The notes under the pieces are model-generated. The model ran no database searches and had not been told where the DNA came from. It saw nothing but the letters and a program-made list of their open reading frames with translations. Positions 1 to 11,099 of a stretch of 64,000 nt of DNA are shown here, piece after piece (positions within the stretch are counted from its first letter, which is position 1; each line of letters starts with the position of its first letter). A program made the translations under genes and the position numbers. Location: positions 168,011-232,010 of the forward strand of contig JANQQJ010000023.1 of NCBI GenBank assembly GCA_028284945.1. The letters run 5' to 3'. This stretch comes from Alphaproteobacteria bacterium (GTDB taxonomy: Bacteria > Pseudomonadota > Alphaproteobacteria > SMXS01).

Positions 1-1875
<1,875 letters not shown>

Positions 1876-1879
<4 letters not shown>

Positions 1880-2940
1880 GCTGCTGCTGTGAACGGCTCC
1901 AGACCTGACAGACGCAGGCGCGGGTCAAACTTTGGCACTTGGCGCGGCGGCAAACCTTCGACGCACTTTGCAAGCGCTGCGATGTGTTCAGGTGTCGTGC
2001 CACAGCACCCGCCGACAATATTGACCAGGCCGGCCGCAGCCCATTCCCGCCAGTCCTCTGCCATGGATTCAGGGGTTTCGTCATAGCCGCCCATGTCATT
2101 CGGCAGGCCGGCATTGGGATAGGCGCTGATCAACGTATCAGCCACGCGCGACAAGTCGGCCAGAAACGGGCGCATCAGATCCGGCCCCAATGCACAGTTG
2201 AGCCCGACACTGAAGGGTTCGCCATGTCTCAGCGAGTACCAGAATGCTTCAACTGTCTGTCCTGAAAGGGTCCGTCCGGACGCATCGGTGATGGTGCCGG
2301 AAATCATGACCGGCAACCGCACGCCAAGGGCTTCAAAAACATCTTCAATGGCGGCAACGGCAGCTTTTGCATTCAGCGTGTCGAAAATGGTCTCTACAAC
2401 CAATATATCGACCCCGCCCTCGATCAGAGCGCGCGCGGCTTCGGCGTACGCATCACGCAGTTCATCGAACGACGTATTTCGGAAACCAGGGTCGCTGACA
2501 TCGGGCGATATCGACGCGGTTCGATTGGTGGGCCCCAACGAGCCTGCCACAAAACGCGGTTTATCGGGGGTTTTTGCAGTCCAGGTGTCAGCTGCCTGGC
2601 GCGCCAGACGGGCGCCTTCAAGGTTCAACTCGGCTGCGATTTCTTCCATACCGTAGTCAGCCTGGGCGATCTGTGTTGAGCTGAATGTATTGGTCCCGAC
2701 AATATCAGCCCCCGCCTCGAAATAGGCGTCATGGATCGCCGTTACGATCTGGGGCTGAGTGATGTTGATGAGGTCATTGTTGCCCTTCACATCACTCGGC
2801 CAGTCGGCAAAACGATCGCCGCGATATCCAGCCTCATCAAGTGCATAGCCTTGAATCATCGTTCCGAATGCGCCGTCGAGCACGAGGATGCGCCGATTGA
2901 CAGCGCCCTTAAGGGCGGCCAGCCGTTCTTGGCGATTCAT
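1876..2940 (-). CDS. metH: Homocysteine S-methyltransferase, split N-terminal module of methionine synthase
   Basis: This 354-residue protein corresponds to the homocysteine-binding barrel of MetH. It starts with a [12 protein letters not shown] segment and carries the zinc-ligand cysteines in GLNCALG and [11 protein letters not shown] near its C-terminus. I chose ATG 2940 (MNRQERL) rather than an upstream start because it gives an ATGA overlap with the metF stop. It ends in an ATGA overlap with the folate/B12 module. The two proteins presumably assemble into one functional synthase, since neither half has the other's domains. Split metH genes are known in several alphaproteobacterial lineages. 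Confidence 0.94.
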
Positions 2941-3860
2941 TGTCCTGCCTCCTTCGACGCGCGCAGACCCAGCAGATGGCATATGCCCGCTGTCAGCTCC
3001 GCGCGATTAAGTGTGTAAAAGTGAAATTCATGCACACCCGCTGCGATTAACTGGCGGCATTGTTCGGCGACGATCGCGCTGGCAACCAATCGCCTGGTCG
3101 CAGGATCATCGTCCAAATGGTCGAAATGACGCCCCAGCCAGTCCGGAATCAGCGCTCCGCATCCGGCACTGAACCGCACAATCTGGGAAAAGTTGGTGAC
3201 CGGCATAATGCCCGGAATGATTGGCACGCCGATTCCCGCGGCAACGGCCTTATCCCGAAACCGAAGAAACGCAGCGGGATCAAAGAAATACTGGGTGATC
3301 ACCCGGCTGGCCCCGGCGTCGACCTTACGCTTCAAATAGTCAAGGTCGAATTGTGGACTGGGTGCCTCTGGATGAATATCCGGATAACCGGCGACGGAAA
3401 TCTCGAAATCCGCGACCCTTTTCAGCCCTTCGACCAGGTCCGCGGCATAGGCATAGCCCTCAGGATGCGGTTCATATTTTTCCGTCCCTTCCGGTGGATC
3501 GCCGCGCAGCGCCACCAGATGCCGGACGCCTTCGTCCCAGTAACGGCGGGCGATGTCATCGACCTCGCCTCGCGAGGCGCCCACACAAGTCAGGTGAGCG
3601 GCCGGCGTCAAAGCCGTTTCTTTTTCGATCCGCAGGACCGTGTTATGGGTCCGCTCACGCGTCGTGCCGCCCGCGCCATAGGTGACGGATACAAAATCCG
3701 GCCCCAAGGGCTCAAGGCGTTTGACCACCTCCCAAAGCGACTGCTCCATTTTTTCCGTCCGGGGCGGAAAGAACTCGAAGGACACCTTTAGGGGGCCGGG
3801 ATCCCAATCCAGAAAGGAAAAGGCCGTCGCCTCATCAATGCTTTTTGCCACGGCGGTCAT
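2937..3860 (-). CDS. metF: 5,10-methylenetetrahydrofolate reductase
   Basis: This 307-residue FAD enzyme reduces methylene-THF to methyl-THF, the methyl donor for the adjacent methionine synthase. It shows the family features [14 protein letters not shown] near the N-terminus, [22 protein letters not shown], a [11 protein letters not shown] loop and [14 protein letters not shown]. The length matches the bacterial family. The start at MTAVAKSID is supported by an ATGA overlap with the preceding regulator gene; a longer reading frame to 3920 would run into that gene. Its place between the regulator and metH fits a methionine-cycle operon. Confidence 0.96.
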   Translation of the reverse strand: MTAVAKSIDEATAFSFLDWDPGPLKVSFEFFPPRTEKMEQSLWEVVKRLEPLGPDFVSVTYGAGGTTRERTHNTVLRIEKETALTPAAHLTCVGASRGEVDDIARRYWDEGVRHLVALRGDPPEGTEKYEPHPEGYAYAADLVEGLKRVADFEISVAGYPDIHPEAPSPQFDLDYLKRKVDAGASRVITQYFFDPAAFLRFRDKAVAAGIGVPIIPGIMPVTNFSQIVRFSAGCGALIPDWLGRHFDHLDDDPATRRLVASAIVAEQCRQLIAAGVHEFHFYTLNRAELTAGICHLLGLRASKEAGQ

Positions 3861-4843
3861 GCGCCTTGCTCCACAATTCTCAGGCCCGGTGTACCGGTCC
3901 CCTGGCGCCGCGCCAACCACAGAGTCACCGTGAGTTCGCCGCCGCGCAAATGCTTGATGGTGATATCGTCAAAACCTGCAGCCCGGCACCAGGACGAGAC
4001 CTCCTCGTCCGCAAAACCCAAACGCCGGTGCGCCTGCTCGCTGCGCAGGAACTCCAGTTCATGTGGGGCAAAGTCGACAATCAGCAATCGCCCACCGCGT
4101 CCAACCACCCGGCCTGCTTCACGCACTGCCGTCGCCGGGTCCTCTGCGAAATGCAGCACCTGATGGAAGATGGCCATATCAGCCGCATTATCGGCCATGC
4201 CCAGATGGTACATGTCGCCCTGGCGCACCTGACAGTTGTCAGCGCCCGACTGATCAAGATTGGCCCGGGCAACCGCCAGCATGTCGCGGTTGCTGTCCAC
4301 GCCGACGCCCCGCTGAATACGGTCTGACAGGACCGACAATATCCGCCCGGTGCCTGTACCCACATCAAGCAGGAGATCAATCGGGTCCGGCCCCAACAGA
4401 TCGAGGATCGCCTCCTCAACCTTGGCTTCGGCTGTATAAAGCGACCGAATGCGGTCCCAGTCGTCGGCATTCTCACTGAAATAGGAGGCAGCAGCCTCAG
4501 CCCGTGTGGCCTTGACCAGCTCAAGCTGATCCAGGTCCCTGGCCGCTGTCTGGTCCGCTTCGGGCACCATATCGACAATCGACCGGACCAGGGTTCGCGC
4601 CTGCGGATTATCCGACAGCCTATAGAACGCCCATGTGCCTTCCGAAAAGCGCTCGACAAGGCCGGCTTCGGCCATCAGTTTGAGGTGACGTGACACGCGC
4701 GGCTGCGACTGGCCCAGAATTTGAGTGATTTCCGATACCGTCAGCTCATTACAGTCCAGCAACGCCAAAAGGCGCAGCCTGGTAGGCTCTGCCGCTGCTT
4801 TCAGCCATGCCAGTAAGTCATCCATCAGGGTCTGCCGTTTCAT
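3857..4843 (-). CDS. ArsR-family regulator fused to a SAM-dependent methyltransferase domain
   Basis: The protein has 328 residues. Residues 8-80 form an ArsR winged helix (QSQPRVSRHLK recognition region, then a wing with GTWAFYRLSD). Residues 150-290 are a class I methyltransferase fold with the SAM-binding motif LLLDVGTGTGR at 157-167. Such fusions are commonly found in front of metF in alphaproteobacteria and are thought to sense SAM or SAH. That effector role is inference here. There are no paired arsenic-type cysteines in the helix region. It is the first gene of the met operon, and a long palindrome lies 17 bp upstream of its ATG, which suggests autoregulation. Confidence 0.9.
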   Translation of the reverse strand: MKRQTLMDDLLAWLKAAAEPTRLRLLALLDCNELTVSEITQILGQSQPRVSRHLKLMAEAGLVERFSEGTWAFYRLSDNPQARTLVRSIVDMVPEADQTAARDLDQLELVKATRAEAAASYFSENADDWDRIRSLYTAEAKVEEAILDLLGPDPIDLLLDVGTGTGRILSVLSDRIQRGVGVDSNRDMLAVARANLDQSGADNCQVRQGDMYHLGMADNAADMAIFHQVLHFAEDPATAVREAGRVVGRGGRLLIVDFAPHELEFLRSEQAHRRLGFADEEVSSWCRAAGFDDITIKHLRGGELTVTLWLARRQGTGTPGLRIVEQGA

Positions 4844-4860
4844 CGAACATTCAGATTACA

Positions 4861-4890
4861 TGCATATATAAGGATGTCTTTATATATGCA
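4861..4890. promoter_or_regulatory. Near-perfect 30-bp palindrome, likely operator of the met operon
   Basis: Arms TGCATATATAA (4861-4871) and TTATATATGCA (4880-4890) are perfect inverted repeats. The centre also pairs except at 4872/4879 and at the two middle bases. It lies just upstream of the ArsR-methyltransferase start and resembles the AT-rich ATATAA-type palindromes attributed to SahR-like ArsR regulators of methionine genes. Binding by the adjacent regulator is inferred. Confidence 0.7.
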
Positions 4891-5002
4891 ACAAAGAGAT
4901 TCAAACGACATAGTGATCCAACGACCACTGGCAGCGGCATAAAGCAATTGATATATCTTGGAAATCCTTCCTGAAAGGTTTCGCTTCGTGCACTTTCGCT
5001 CA

Positions 5003-5851
5003 ATGATCTTCCGGCCTACCCGCCTGCCCGTGTTGACGGCCTTGCTGCTTGCCACAATGGCCGCAGGCTGTGCGACCGTACCGCCCGCCAGCGACCCGCA
5101 GGCACTGGCTGAATATCATGAGCGCAACGACCCGCTGGAGCCCACCAACCGGGCGATTCACGGCTTCAACGAGGCGGTGGATGCCGTCCTGATCAAACCG
5201 CTGGCCGAGGTCTATCACTTTATCTTGCCGAACTTCATTGAACGCCGGATCACGGCCATTTTCCGCAATGCCGCTGAACCCTGGACGTTCGTTAATGATC
5301 TGCTGCAGGGCGAGACCGACCGCGCGGGCAAGACCGCGAAGCGGTTCCTGACCAACACGACGGTCGGCCTGGGCGGCATGTTCGATGTGGCCAAGCACCA
5401 AGGACTTGAGCGCCATACCGAAGACTTCGGCCAAACCCTGGCGGTGTGGGGCGTCGACAGCGGGCCCTATCTGGTCCTGCCCTTATTGGGATCTTCCGGC
5501 GTGCGTGACGCTTTTGGTACAGGTGTCGGGTTCTTCGCCGACCCGGTCAGCATCGCCCGCGACCAGGCCAATGTGGATGGCCTGACCTTAAGCCTGATCG
5601 GCGCCCAGGCGCTGGACGCCCGCGCCCGCAATCTTGACCTGGTCGAACAGATCAAGTCGGAATCGATCGACTATTACGCGACCCTGCGCAGCGCTTATCG
5701 GCAAAACCGCGAGGCGGAGATCCGCAACGGCAGACCGCCCGAACCGCAGGAAGAAGAAGACATCTTTGAAGACTTCGAGGAGTTCGAAGGGTTCAACGAC
5801 GATCCAACCGATGACGGCGATGAAAGCGCGATGCTGAAGCTACAGTTCTAG
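5003..5851 (+). CDS. mlaA: MlaA/VacJ family outer-membrane lipoprotein
   Basis: This 282-residue lipoprotein belongs to the Mla system, which removes misplaced phospholipids from the outer leaflet of the outer membrane. It has a signal peptide ending in the lipobox MAAGC (lipidated Cys at residue 23). The VacJ core follows, with DPLEPTNRAIHGFNEAVD, RFLTNTTVGLGGMFDVA, ETLAVWG-like (here QTLAVWGVDSGPY) and LPLLGSSGVRDAFG. A very acidic C-terminal tail (about 245-275) extends beyond the core. I chose ATG 5003; a TTG at 4958 would add 15 residues and spoil the signal peptide. No other mla genes are nearby. Confidence 0.93.
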   Translation: MIFRPTRLPVLTALLLATMAAGCATVPPASDPQALAEYHERNDPLEPTNRAIHGFNEAVDAVLIKPLAEVYHFILPNFIERRITAIFRNAAEPWTFVNDLLQGETDRAGKTAKRFLTNTTVGLGGMFDVAKHQGLERHTEDFGQTLAVWGVDSGPYLVLPLLGSSGVRDAFGTGVGFFADPVSIARDQANVDGLTLSLIGAQALDARARNLDLVEQIKSESIDYYATLRSAYRQNREAEIRNGRPPEPQEEEDIFEDFEEFEGFNDDPTDDGDESAMLKLQF

Positions 5852-5856
5852 GCTAC

Positions 5857-5890
5857 TGGTGCACCGATCGTCCGTCGATCGACAGCACCA
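5857..5890. terminator. Stem-loop between converging genes
   Basis: TGGTGC (5857-5862) pairs with GCACCA (5885-5890), and an inner CGATCG (5865-5870) pairs with CGATCG (5876-5881). It fills the space between the mlaA stop and the converging lipoprotein stop. There is no T-run, so a role as a bidirectional terminator is only likely, not shown. Confidence 0.5.
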
Positions 5891-5891
5891 C

Positions 5892-6461
5892 TCAATCGAT
5901 GACAGCGCTGCCAATGATCCGATCCGCTTCCGCAGCTCGGCGATCAAAGTAGAGTAGATCAGCGCCTTCATAAGCGATCATATAGAGTTTGTCCTCATAT
6001 ACGGTGCCAGCGGCCTTACCACGGCGTTTTACGTCGTCACCGCCGACATATTCGTAATCAAAGGCAAACCCCTGAAATCCGGCAAATTCGAACGGACGAA
6101 GATTCCTTGTCGCAGTTATGCTCGACCCGGTGAGCCTGGTAAGCGTTGCCTCAAAGGATTCCACAATCTCGTTCGGCAACATATCGGCCGAGAAAATCGG
6201 GAGTTGTTGCTTCTTGGAAGCCTTGTACAGAGGTTTGCCGTCTTCGATTCCTTCAAAGAAGACCACGCGATTAAGCAGCAAACCATCCGCAGTCCACGTT
6301 GTTCGCCCACCCGGCGCAGCTACCGAGGGCGCCTTGTTCCAGGGAGACCCCGCATTAACAGAAAGCGCCTTGACGGAATGCCTTCCTGGCGAGACGAGCG
6401 TGTAATTCGCGCAGCCGGCCAAAACCGCGCTCATCAAGATGATGCCAATAATCTTTTTCAT
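5892..6461 (-). CDS. Lipoprotein of unknown function, last gene of the M48 operon
   Basis: This 189-residue protein has a typical lipoprotein signal (MSAVLAGC, Cys 17). The rest is predicted soluble and periplasm-facing, with no motif I recognise. It begins directly after the TAG of the M48 protease (TAG then ATG with no gap), so the two are co-translated. Its placement suggests a partner or substrate-handling factor of the protease, but this is inference. The codons in this three-gene block look less GC-rich than the genes around it. Confidence 0.75.
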   Translation of the reverse strand: MKKIIGIILMSAVLAGCANYTLVSPGRHSVKALSVNAGSPWNKAPSVAAPGGRTTWTADGLLLNRVVFFEGIEDGKPLYKASKKQQLPIFSADMLPNEIVESFEATLTRLTGSSITATRNLRPFEFAGFQGFAFDYEYVGGDDVKRRGKAAGTVYEDKLYMIAYEGADLLYFDRRAAEADRIIGSAVID

Positions 6462-7640
6462 CTAACTTCCCCAACCAATATACATTTGGATCATTTCCCT
6501 ATCCTCGGCATCCGGAACAAGCTTCAGATAGGTTTCGAAAGCCTGAACTGCCTCAGCCCTTCGTTTTTCCTTAAGCAAGACCATCCCCATTGACCGGTGG
6601 ATGGCCGCCGGAACTGATTGATGTGAAAGAGCGAGCTCATACTTTTCAAGGGCCCGTTGGCGATCACCTTCATCGTTGCGGATACGGTACATCTCTCCCC
6701 TGAAGAACTCGAGCTCACCAAGATTGTGCCCGTGCCTCTCAAGCCCGTTGAATACAACTTCAACCCGACCAAACTGACGCAGGTCGAGCTCATCTTGGAG
6801 GAAAACGGCTCGTCTGCTCGCCATGATCTGCTCGAATGTCGTGCCCGATTGAAGGCCTGAACCGCTACTGGCCACAATTGCTTTGGCCTGACTGCTCAGA
6901 TTCGAGACACGCTCCTTGGGGTGTGGGTGCGAGGCAAACAAGAAGCTACGGCTTTGGCTATACTTTGCCGCATTCTGCTCCGCGATAATGTTCTGCCAGA
7001 CCTTATGCGCCTGCATGGGATCGTACCCTGCGTCCGCAATCAATTGCAGACCAATCGCGTCGGCTTCCCGCTCATGATCACGCCCGTAGCCGAAAATAGC
7101 CAATAGAGCAGCATATTGGGCGCCCTGTACCGCGGTTCCGCCAGCGCCGCCGACAGCAAGGCCCAAGCTCAAAAACTGAGCAAATGTCGCTACGTTCCGC
7201 TGCGTCTTCCAACGCTTAAGGGAATGTCGACGGAGGTAGTGACCAAGCTCATGCCCGATCACGAAAGCAAGCTGTGCTTCGTTGTGGACCCTCACCAAGA
7301 GACCCGTGTTAATGATCATCATGCCGTTGGGATACATACCGGCGTTGAAAACTGGCGATCTGACGACATAGACACGAATGTCATCGCAGTATTCGCCCGC
7401 GAGGGAGCAAACCATGTCCCGCAAATAGTTGTTCAGGACTTCATCTTCTGAGACATGCGCTGAACTTGCATAGCGACGCTCGAATTTCTCTACCGTCATC
7501 CACAATCCTGCCTCAACCTTGGTCAAAGTAGGTTTGTGGCCCGGCTGCACCTCGGGTGTCAGATCAATCGCGCCGGCACGCGTCGCGCACAGACTGACTG
7601 TCAACGCGGCTGCAACAGCGGCTATTCGCCGGGAACGCAT
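6462..7640 (-). CDS. Secreted M48-family zinc metalloprotease with C-terminal TPR-like region
   Basis: This 392-residue protein has a cleavable signal peptide (residues 1-24, ending RAGA). Its peptidase domain has the zinc motif HELGH at 130-134 and the third-ligand region HEREADAIG near 189-197, as in the BepA/LoiP group. Residues 300-390 look like TPR helices (EKYELALSHQSVPAAIHRSM). BepA-like proteins act in outer-membrane protein quality control in the periplasm, and that role fits here. AAGAGG precedes the start. It sits between two lipoprotein genes on the same strand, 5 bp after one and abutting the other. Confidence 0.9.
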   Translation of the reverse strand: MRSRRIAAVAAALTVSLCATRAGAIDLTPEVQPGHKPTLTKVEAGLWMTVEKFERRYASSAHVSEDEVLNNYLRDMVCSLAGEYCDDIRVYVVRSPVFNAGMYPNGMMIINTGLLVRVHNEAQLAFVIGHELGHYLRRHSLKRWKTQRNVATFAQFLSLGLAVGGAGGTAVQGAQYAALLAIFGYGRDHEREADAIGLQLIADAGYDPMQAHKVWQNIIAEQNAAKYSQSRSFLFASHPHPKERVSNLSSQAKAIVASSGSGLQSGTTFEQIMASRRAVFLQDELDLRQFGRVEVVFNGLERHGHNLGELEFFRGEMYRIRNDEGDRQRALEKYELALSHQSVPAAIHRSMGMVLLKEKRRAEAVQAFETYLKLVPDAEDREMIQMYIGWGS

Positions 7641-7645
7641 CCTCT

Positions 7646-8374
7646 TTACTCAGGCAGACCTTCGAGCAATTCGTCCACCGTTTCACGAGCGCGAGCCTCC
7701 GTGCGCAGGTCACCCGTTCCTCGCTGAAGGAGATTAAACCAACCGACTTCGCCGGTCTTTAGATCAACAAGCGACGCAAACCCGACTTGCTGGCCGCCGG
7801 ATATCCCAACACCAATGACCGCTAGAGCGACCTGTGCAGCAACGCGACCTGCGCTCGCATAACTGTCCCGAACAAACAGGAACAGCGCATAGTCCGCCTC
7901 ATAATGCTCTCCGAGCACCTGCACCGATGGACCAAGAGTCCAGTCCCAAACATCTTTTTTTGAGGGCAAGGGCTGGCCGATATATTCATGAAATAAGATC
8001 GTATTGCCCACTGCGCCGTGAAGCCGCTCCAGAGCGACATGCGCGCCCGGCTGCGTTCCAATTTCAGGGTCATAGATGACCATAGCGATCTCGCGCTCAG
8101 CATTGATCGCATCAATGGCGGTCATCATGTGAGCCTTCGCGTCCTGCGTCCACTCGGCATTGGGTTCGTTAAAGCCACCTGTTGTCAATAAACTGAGCTC
8201 AACATCGAGTGGCATAAGGAGGATCCGTACACCGTCGCCATCCTGATCGCTGAGCTGCGTTATCGTACCCTTATTGTTGGACGCACACGCTGCAAGAAAG
8301 ACCAATAAGAATACTGAAGCCAAACGCGAGAGACGGCCTGCGTAAAGAACTCCACCTGTCGGCAAAAATACCAT
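7646..8374 (-). CDS. Lipoprotein of unknown function, first gene of the M48 operon
   Basis: This 242-residue protein has a hydrophobic signal ending in FLAAC (lipidated Cys near residue 30). I recognise no domain. A glycine-rich hydrophobic patch (residues 197-215) could be a membrane-associated segment. I chose ATG 8374 because a TGGGGG ribosome site lies about 10 bp ahead; a TTG at 8389 would give five extra residues. It precedes the M48 protease by 5 bp. The three genes form an envelope operon. Confidence 0.72.
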   Translation of the reverse strand: MVFLPTGGVLYAGRLSRLASVFLLVFLAACASNNKGTITQLSDQDGDGVRILLMPLDVELSLLTTGGFNEPNAEWTQDAKAHMMTAIDAINAEREIAMVIYDPEIGTQPGAHVALERLHGAVGNTILFHEYIGQPLPSKKDVWDWTLGPSVQVLGEHYEADYALFLFVRDSYASAGRVAAQVALAVIGVGISGGQQVGFASLVDLKTGEVGWFNLLQRGTGDLRTEARARETVDELLEGLPE

Positions 8375-8485
8375 AACAAAAACCCCCAAATGCCAATCTT
8401 TAAAGACTAGCAGTAAAATTGCGGAGGCTTCAACCTATCGAACAGAAGCCGATATCCAGGTCGGATATTCGCGGATATGCTCGCC

Positions 8486-10162
8486 TTAAGCCGCGAATTT
8501 CTTGAATTTGATCCGGTGTGGCTGTTCGGCAGCAGCGCCCAGGCGGCGTTTTCGGTCTTCCTCATAGTCCTGGTAATTGCCTTCGAACCAGACAACTTCT
8601 GACTCGCCTTCATAGGCGATGATGTGGGTGCAGATACGGTCCAGGAACCAGCGGTCATGGCTGATGATGACGGCGCAGCCGGCAAATTTCTCCAGCGCTT
8701 CTTCCAGCGCTCGGAGCGTATCGACGTCCAGGTCATTGGTCGGCTCATCGAGCAGCAGCAGATTGGCGCCTTCCTTCAGCATCTTGGCCAGATGCACCCG
8801 GTTACGCTCACCGCCGGAAAGCTGGCCGACCTTCTTCTGCTGGTCCGGGCCCTTGAAATTGAACGCCCCGACATAAGCGCGGGATGCCATCTCCGTCTTG
8901 CCGAGTTCGAGCACATCCAGGCCGCCTGAGATTTCCTCCCAGACATTCTTGGCATCATCCAGGCTGTCACGCGACTGGTCGATATAGCCGAGCTTGACCG
9001 TGTCGCCGACCCGGAAGGCGCCGCTGTCTGGCGTTTCCTGGCCCGTGATCATGCGGAACAGGGTTGTCTTGCCCGCACCGTTGGGGCCGATCACGCCGAC
9101 AATGGCACCCGGCGGCATCTTGAAACTGAGGTCGTCGATCAGCAACCGGTCGCCGAACCCTTTGGAAACACCCGTCGCCTCAACCACCAGATCGCCCAGC
9201 CGCGGCCCGGCAGGAATAACAATCTGTGCCTTGCCGGACTGTTTCTCATTGGCCTGGGCCAACAGCTCGTCATAGGCACGGATACGGGCTTTGGACTTGG
9301 CCTGCCGGGCACGCGGTGATTGACGGATCCATTCCAGTTCTGTCGCCAGCGTACGTTGGCGCGACGCCTCTTCACGACTTTCCTGTTCCAAGCGCTTTTG
9401 TTTCTGTTCCAGCCAGGCCGAGTAATTCCCCTCATAGGGAATGCCCATGCCGCGGTCGAGTTCGAGGATCCAGCCGGTCACATTGTCCAGGAAATATCGA
9501 TCATGGGTCACCATCAAGACAGTGCCGGGATAGTCGGCCAGGAAATGTTCGAGCCAGGCGACACTTTCCGCATCCAGGTGGTTGGTCGGCTCATCAAGCA
9601 GCAGCATATCCGGCTTTTCGAGCAGCAACCGGCACAGCGCCACCCGCCGGCGCTCGCCGCCCGACAGGGTCGAGACATCCGCCTCGCCGTCCGGCACGCG
9701 CAGCGCATCCATGGCGATGTCGACCTGATGGTCCAGGTTCCAGCCGTCGACGGCCTCGATCTGCTCGGAGAGATCGGCCATGCGTTCATAGAGCGCATTC
9801 ATCTCATCGTCCGGCAGCGCCTCGCCAAGCTTGCCGGCGACCTCGTTATATTCGTCGATGATGGACTGCACCGCATGGACCCCGTCCATCACATTGCCCA
9901 GCACGTCCTTGTCCGGGTCAAGCTGCGGTTCCTGCTCCAGATAGCCGACGCGGGTGCCCTGGGCGGCCCACGCCTCGCCGGTGAATTCCGTGTCACGGCC
10001 CGCCATGATTTTCATCAGGGTGGACTTACCCGCGCCATTGACGCCCAGCACGCCGATCTTGGCACCAGGCAGAAACTGCAGGGTGATGCCCTTCAGCACC
10101 TGGCGACCACCGGGGAAGGTCTTCGCCAGATCCTTCATCACATAAACATATTGGGTCGACAT
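8486..10162 (-). CDS. ettA: Energy-dependent translational throttle protein EttA (ABC-F)
   Basis: This 558-residue soluble protein has two ABC domains and no membrane segments. Domain 1 has Walker [10 protein letters not shown], signature [13 protein letters not shown] and Walker [12 protein letters not shown]. Domain 2 has [22 protein letters not shown] and DEPTNDLD. The arm and linker between them (about 245-315, rich in Gln/Arg/Lys) and the overall length match EttA rather than the longer Uup. In E. coli EttA binds the ribosomal E site and restrains the first elongation step when ATP is low. It appears to be a single-gene unit. Confidence 0.95.
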   Translation of the reverse strand: MSTQYVYVMKDLAKTFPGGRQVLKGITLQFLPGAKIGVLGVNGAGKSTLMKIMAGRDTEFTGEAWAAQGTRVGYLEQEPQLDPDKDVLGNVMDGVHAVQSIIDEYNEVAGKLGEALPDDEMNALYERMADLSEQIEAVDGWNLDHQVDIAMDALRVPDGEADVSTLSGGERRRVALCRLLLEKPDMLLLDEPTNHLDAESVAWLEHFLADYPGTVLMVTHDRYFLDNVTGWILELDRGMGIPYEGNYSAWLEQKQKRLEQESREEASRQRTLATELEWIRQSPRARQAKSKARIRAYDELLAQANEKQSGKAQIVIPAGPRLGDLVVEATGVSKGFGDRLLIDDLSFKMPPGAIVGVIGPNGAGKTTLFRMITGQETPDSGAFRVGDTVKLGYIDQSRDSLDDAKNVWEEISGGLDVLELGKTEMASRAYVGAFNFKGPDQQKKVGQLSGGERNRVHLAKMLKEGANLLLLDEPTNDLDVDTLRALEEALEKFAGCAVIISHDRWFLDRICTHIIAYEGESEVVWFEGNYQDYEEDRKRRLGAAAEQPHRIKFKKFAA

Positions 10163-10423
10163 GGGCCGGCTCCTGCTGTGCTTCGAGACGCCGGTTATAT
10201 AGCTGCGAAGGCCTGGTCGGTCGATAGGGTTTTGGCGCCATCGGGCCCGGATACAATTGACGCCCTAGACCACAGTCGGACAAGGGTGACGAATTCAACA
10301 AAATTCCATCCGCCGCCTGAAAGGCGCCGTGCGCGCTGACAGACGACATGGCGCCTGCTCAGCTGTCTGTACACCAGCCATTCCAACCGCTGGGGCGACA
10401 CTCTTCAGCCGGTACATTGATCT

Positions 10424-10454
10424 TATGATATATGATAACTATATATGATATCAT
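10424..10454. promoter_or_regulatory. Triple TATGATA repeat, likely operator of the toxin-antitoxin pair
   Basis: TATGATA occurs at 10424-10430, 10431-10437 and 10444-10450, and a closing ATATCAT makes the element partly palindromic. It abuts the antitoxin ATG at 10453. RHH antitoxins usually repress their own promoter through short tandem or inverted repeats, so this is the expected operator. The rest of the 290-bp space up to ettA shows nothing else I can name. Confidence 0.55.
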
Positions 10455-10674
10455 GCGAACAATTGTAGATATCCCTGACGAAGAAATCCGTGCACTCGCA
10501 GACCTGTGCGAGGCGGAGAAAATCTCGCGCGCCGAGGCGGTACGACGAGCGATCCGAGGCTATTTGAAGGTACAGCAAACCCAACAGAGCGACGACGCTT
10601 TTGGCGCATGGCGCGGCAGAGGCGAAGACGGCCTAACCTATCAGGAACGTCTTCGGTCTGAATGGGACAGATGA
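10453..10674 (+). CDS. Ribbon-helix-helix (CopG/Arc-type) antitoxin
   Basis: This 73-residue protein begins with a beta strand MRTIVDIPDEEI and two helices (LADLCEAEKISRAEAVRRAIRGYL), the layout of a ribbon-helix-helix DNA-binding domain. The tail with WRGRGEDGLTYQERLRSEW would bind the toxin. I preferred ATG 10453 over 10432 because the RHH strand begins there. Its TGA overlaps the toxin ATG (ATGA), typical of antitoxin-first modules. It should neutralise the PIN toxin and repress the operon. Confidence 0.85.
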   Translation: MRTIVDIPDEEIRALADLCEAEKISRAEAVRRAIRGYLKVQQTQQSDDAFGAWRGRGEDGLTYQERLRSEWDR

Positions 10675-11036
10675 AAGCCGTCTTCGACACAAATATCCTG
10701 ATCGACTATCTGAACGGTATCGACCAAGCGCGCGAAGAGATTGCGCGATATACCGATCCCGCCATCAGCGTGATCGCATGGATTGAGGTCCTGGTCGGCG
10801 CCAAGGACCCAAACGAAGACAATCTGATACGCAGCTTCCTTAGGCGGTTCGAGACAATCTATATCGAACGCGACATCAGTGAACGCGCCGTTGCAATCCG
10901 TCAAACCCAACGTCTGCGCCTGCCGGATGCAATCATCCTGGCGACAGCTCAACATCACAACGCTCTGTTGGTGACGCGCAATACGAAAGATTTTTCACCC
11001 GACGCACCACAGATCAGATTGCCATACGAACTTTAG
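10671..11036 (+). CDS. vapC: VapC-type PIN-domain ribonuclease toxin
   Basis: This 121-residue PIN domain starts MKAVFDTNILIDYLNG. The first acidic ligand is Asp 6, a second acidic site lies in VIAWIEVLVGA, and the third and fourth lie in LRLPDAIILATA and TRNTKDF. These form the metal-binding nuclease centre. VapC toxins cut tRNA or rRNA when released from the antitoxin. The gene follows its antitoxin with an ATGA overlap and nothing else is in the operon. Confidence 0.9.
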   Translation: MKAVFDTNILIDYLNGIDQAREEIARYTDPAISVIAWIEVLVGAKDPNEDNLIRSFLRRFETIYIERDISERAVAIRQTQRLRLPDAIILATAQHHNALLVTRNTKDFSPDAPQIRLPYEL

Positions 11037-11099
11037 AAACGGTTGGGCCCGCGGGGGAGGAGGGAACCCCGCGAGCCCGGTACAGAGCGGCCTGATAGG

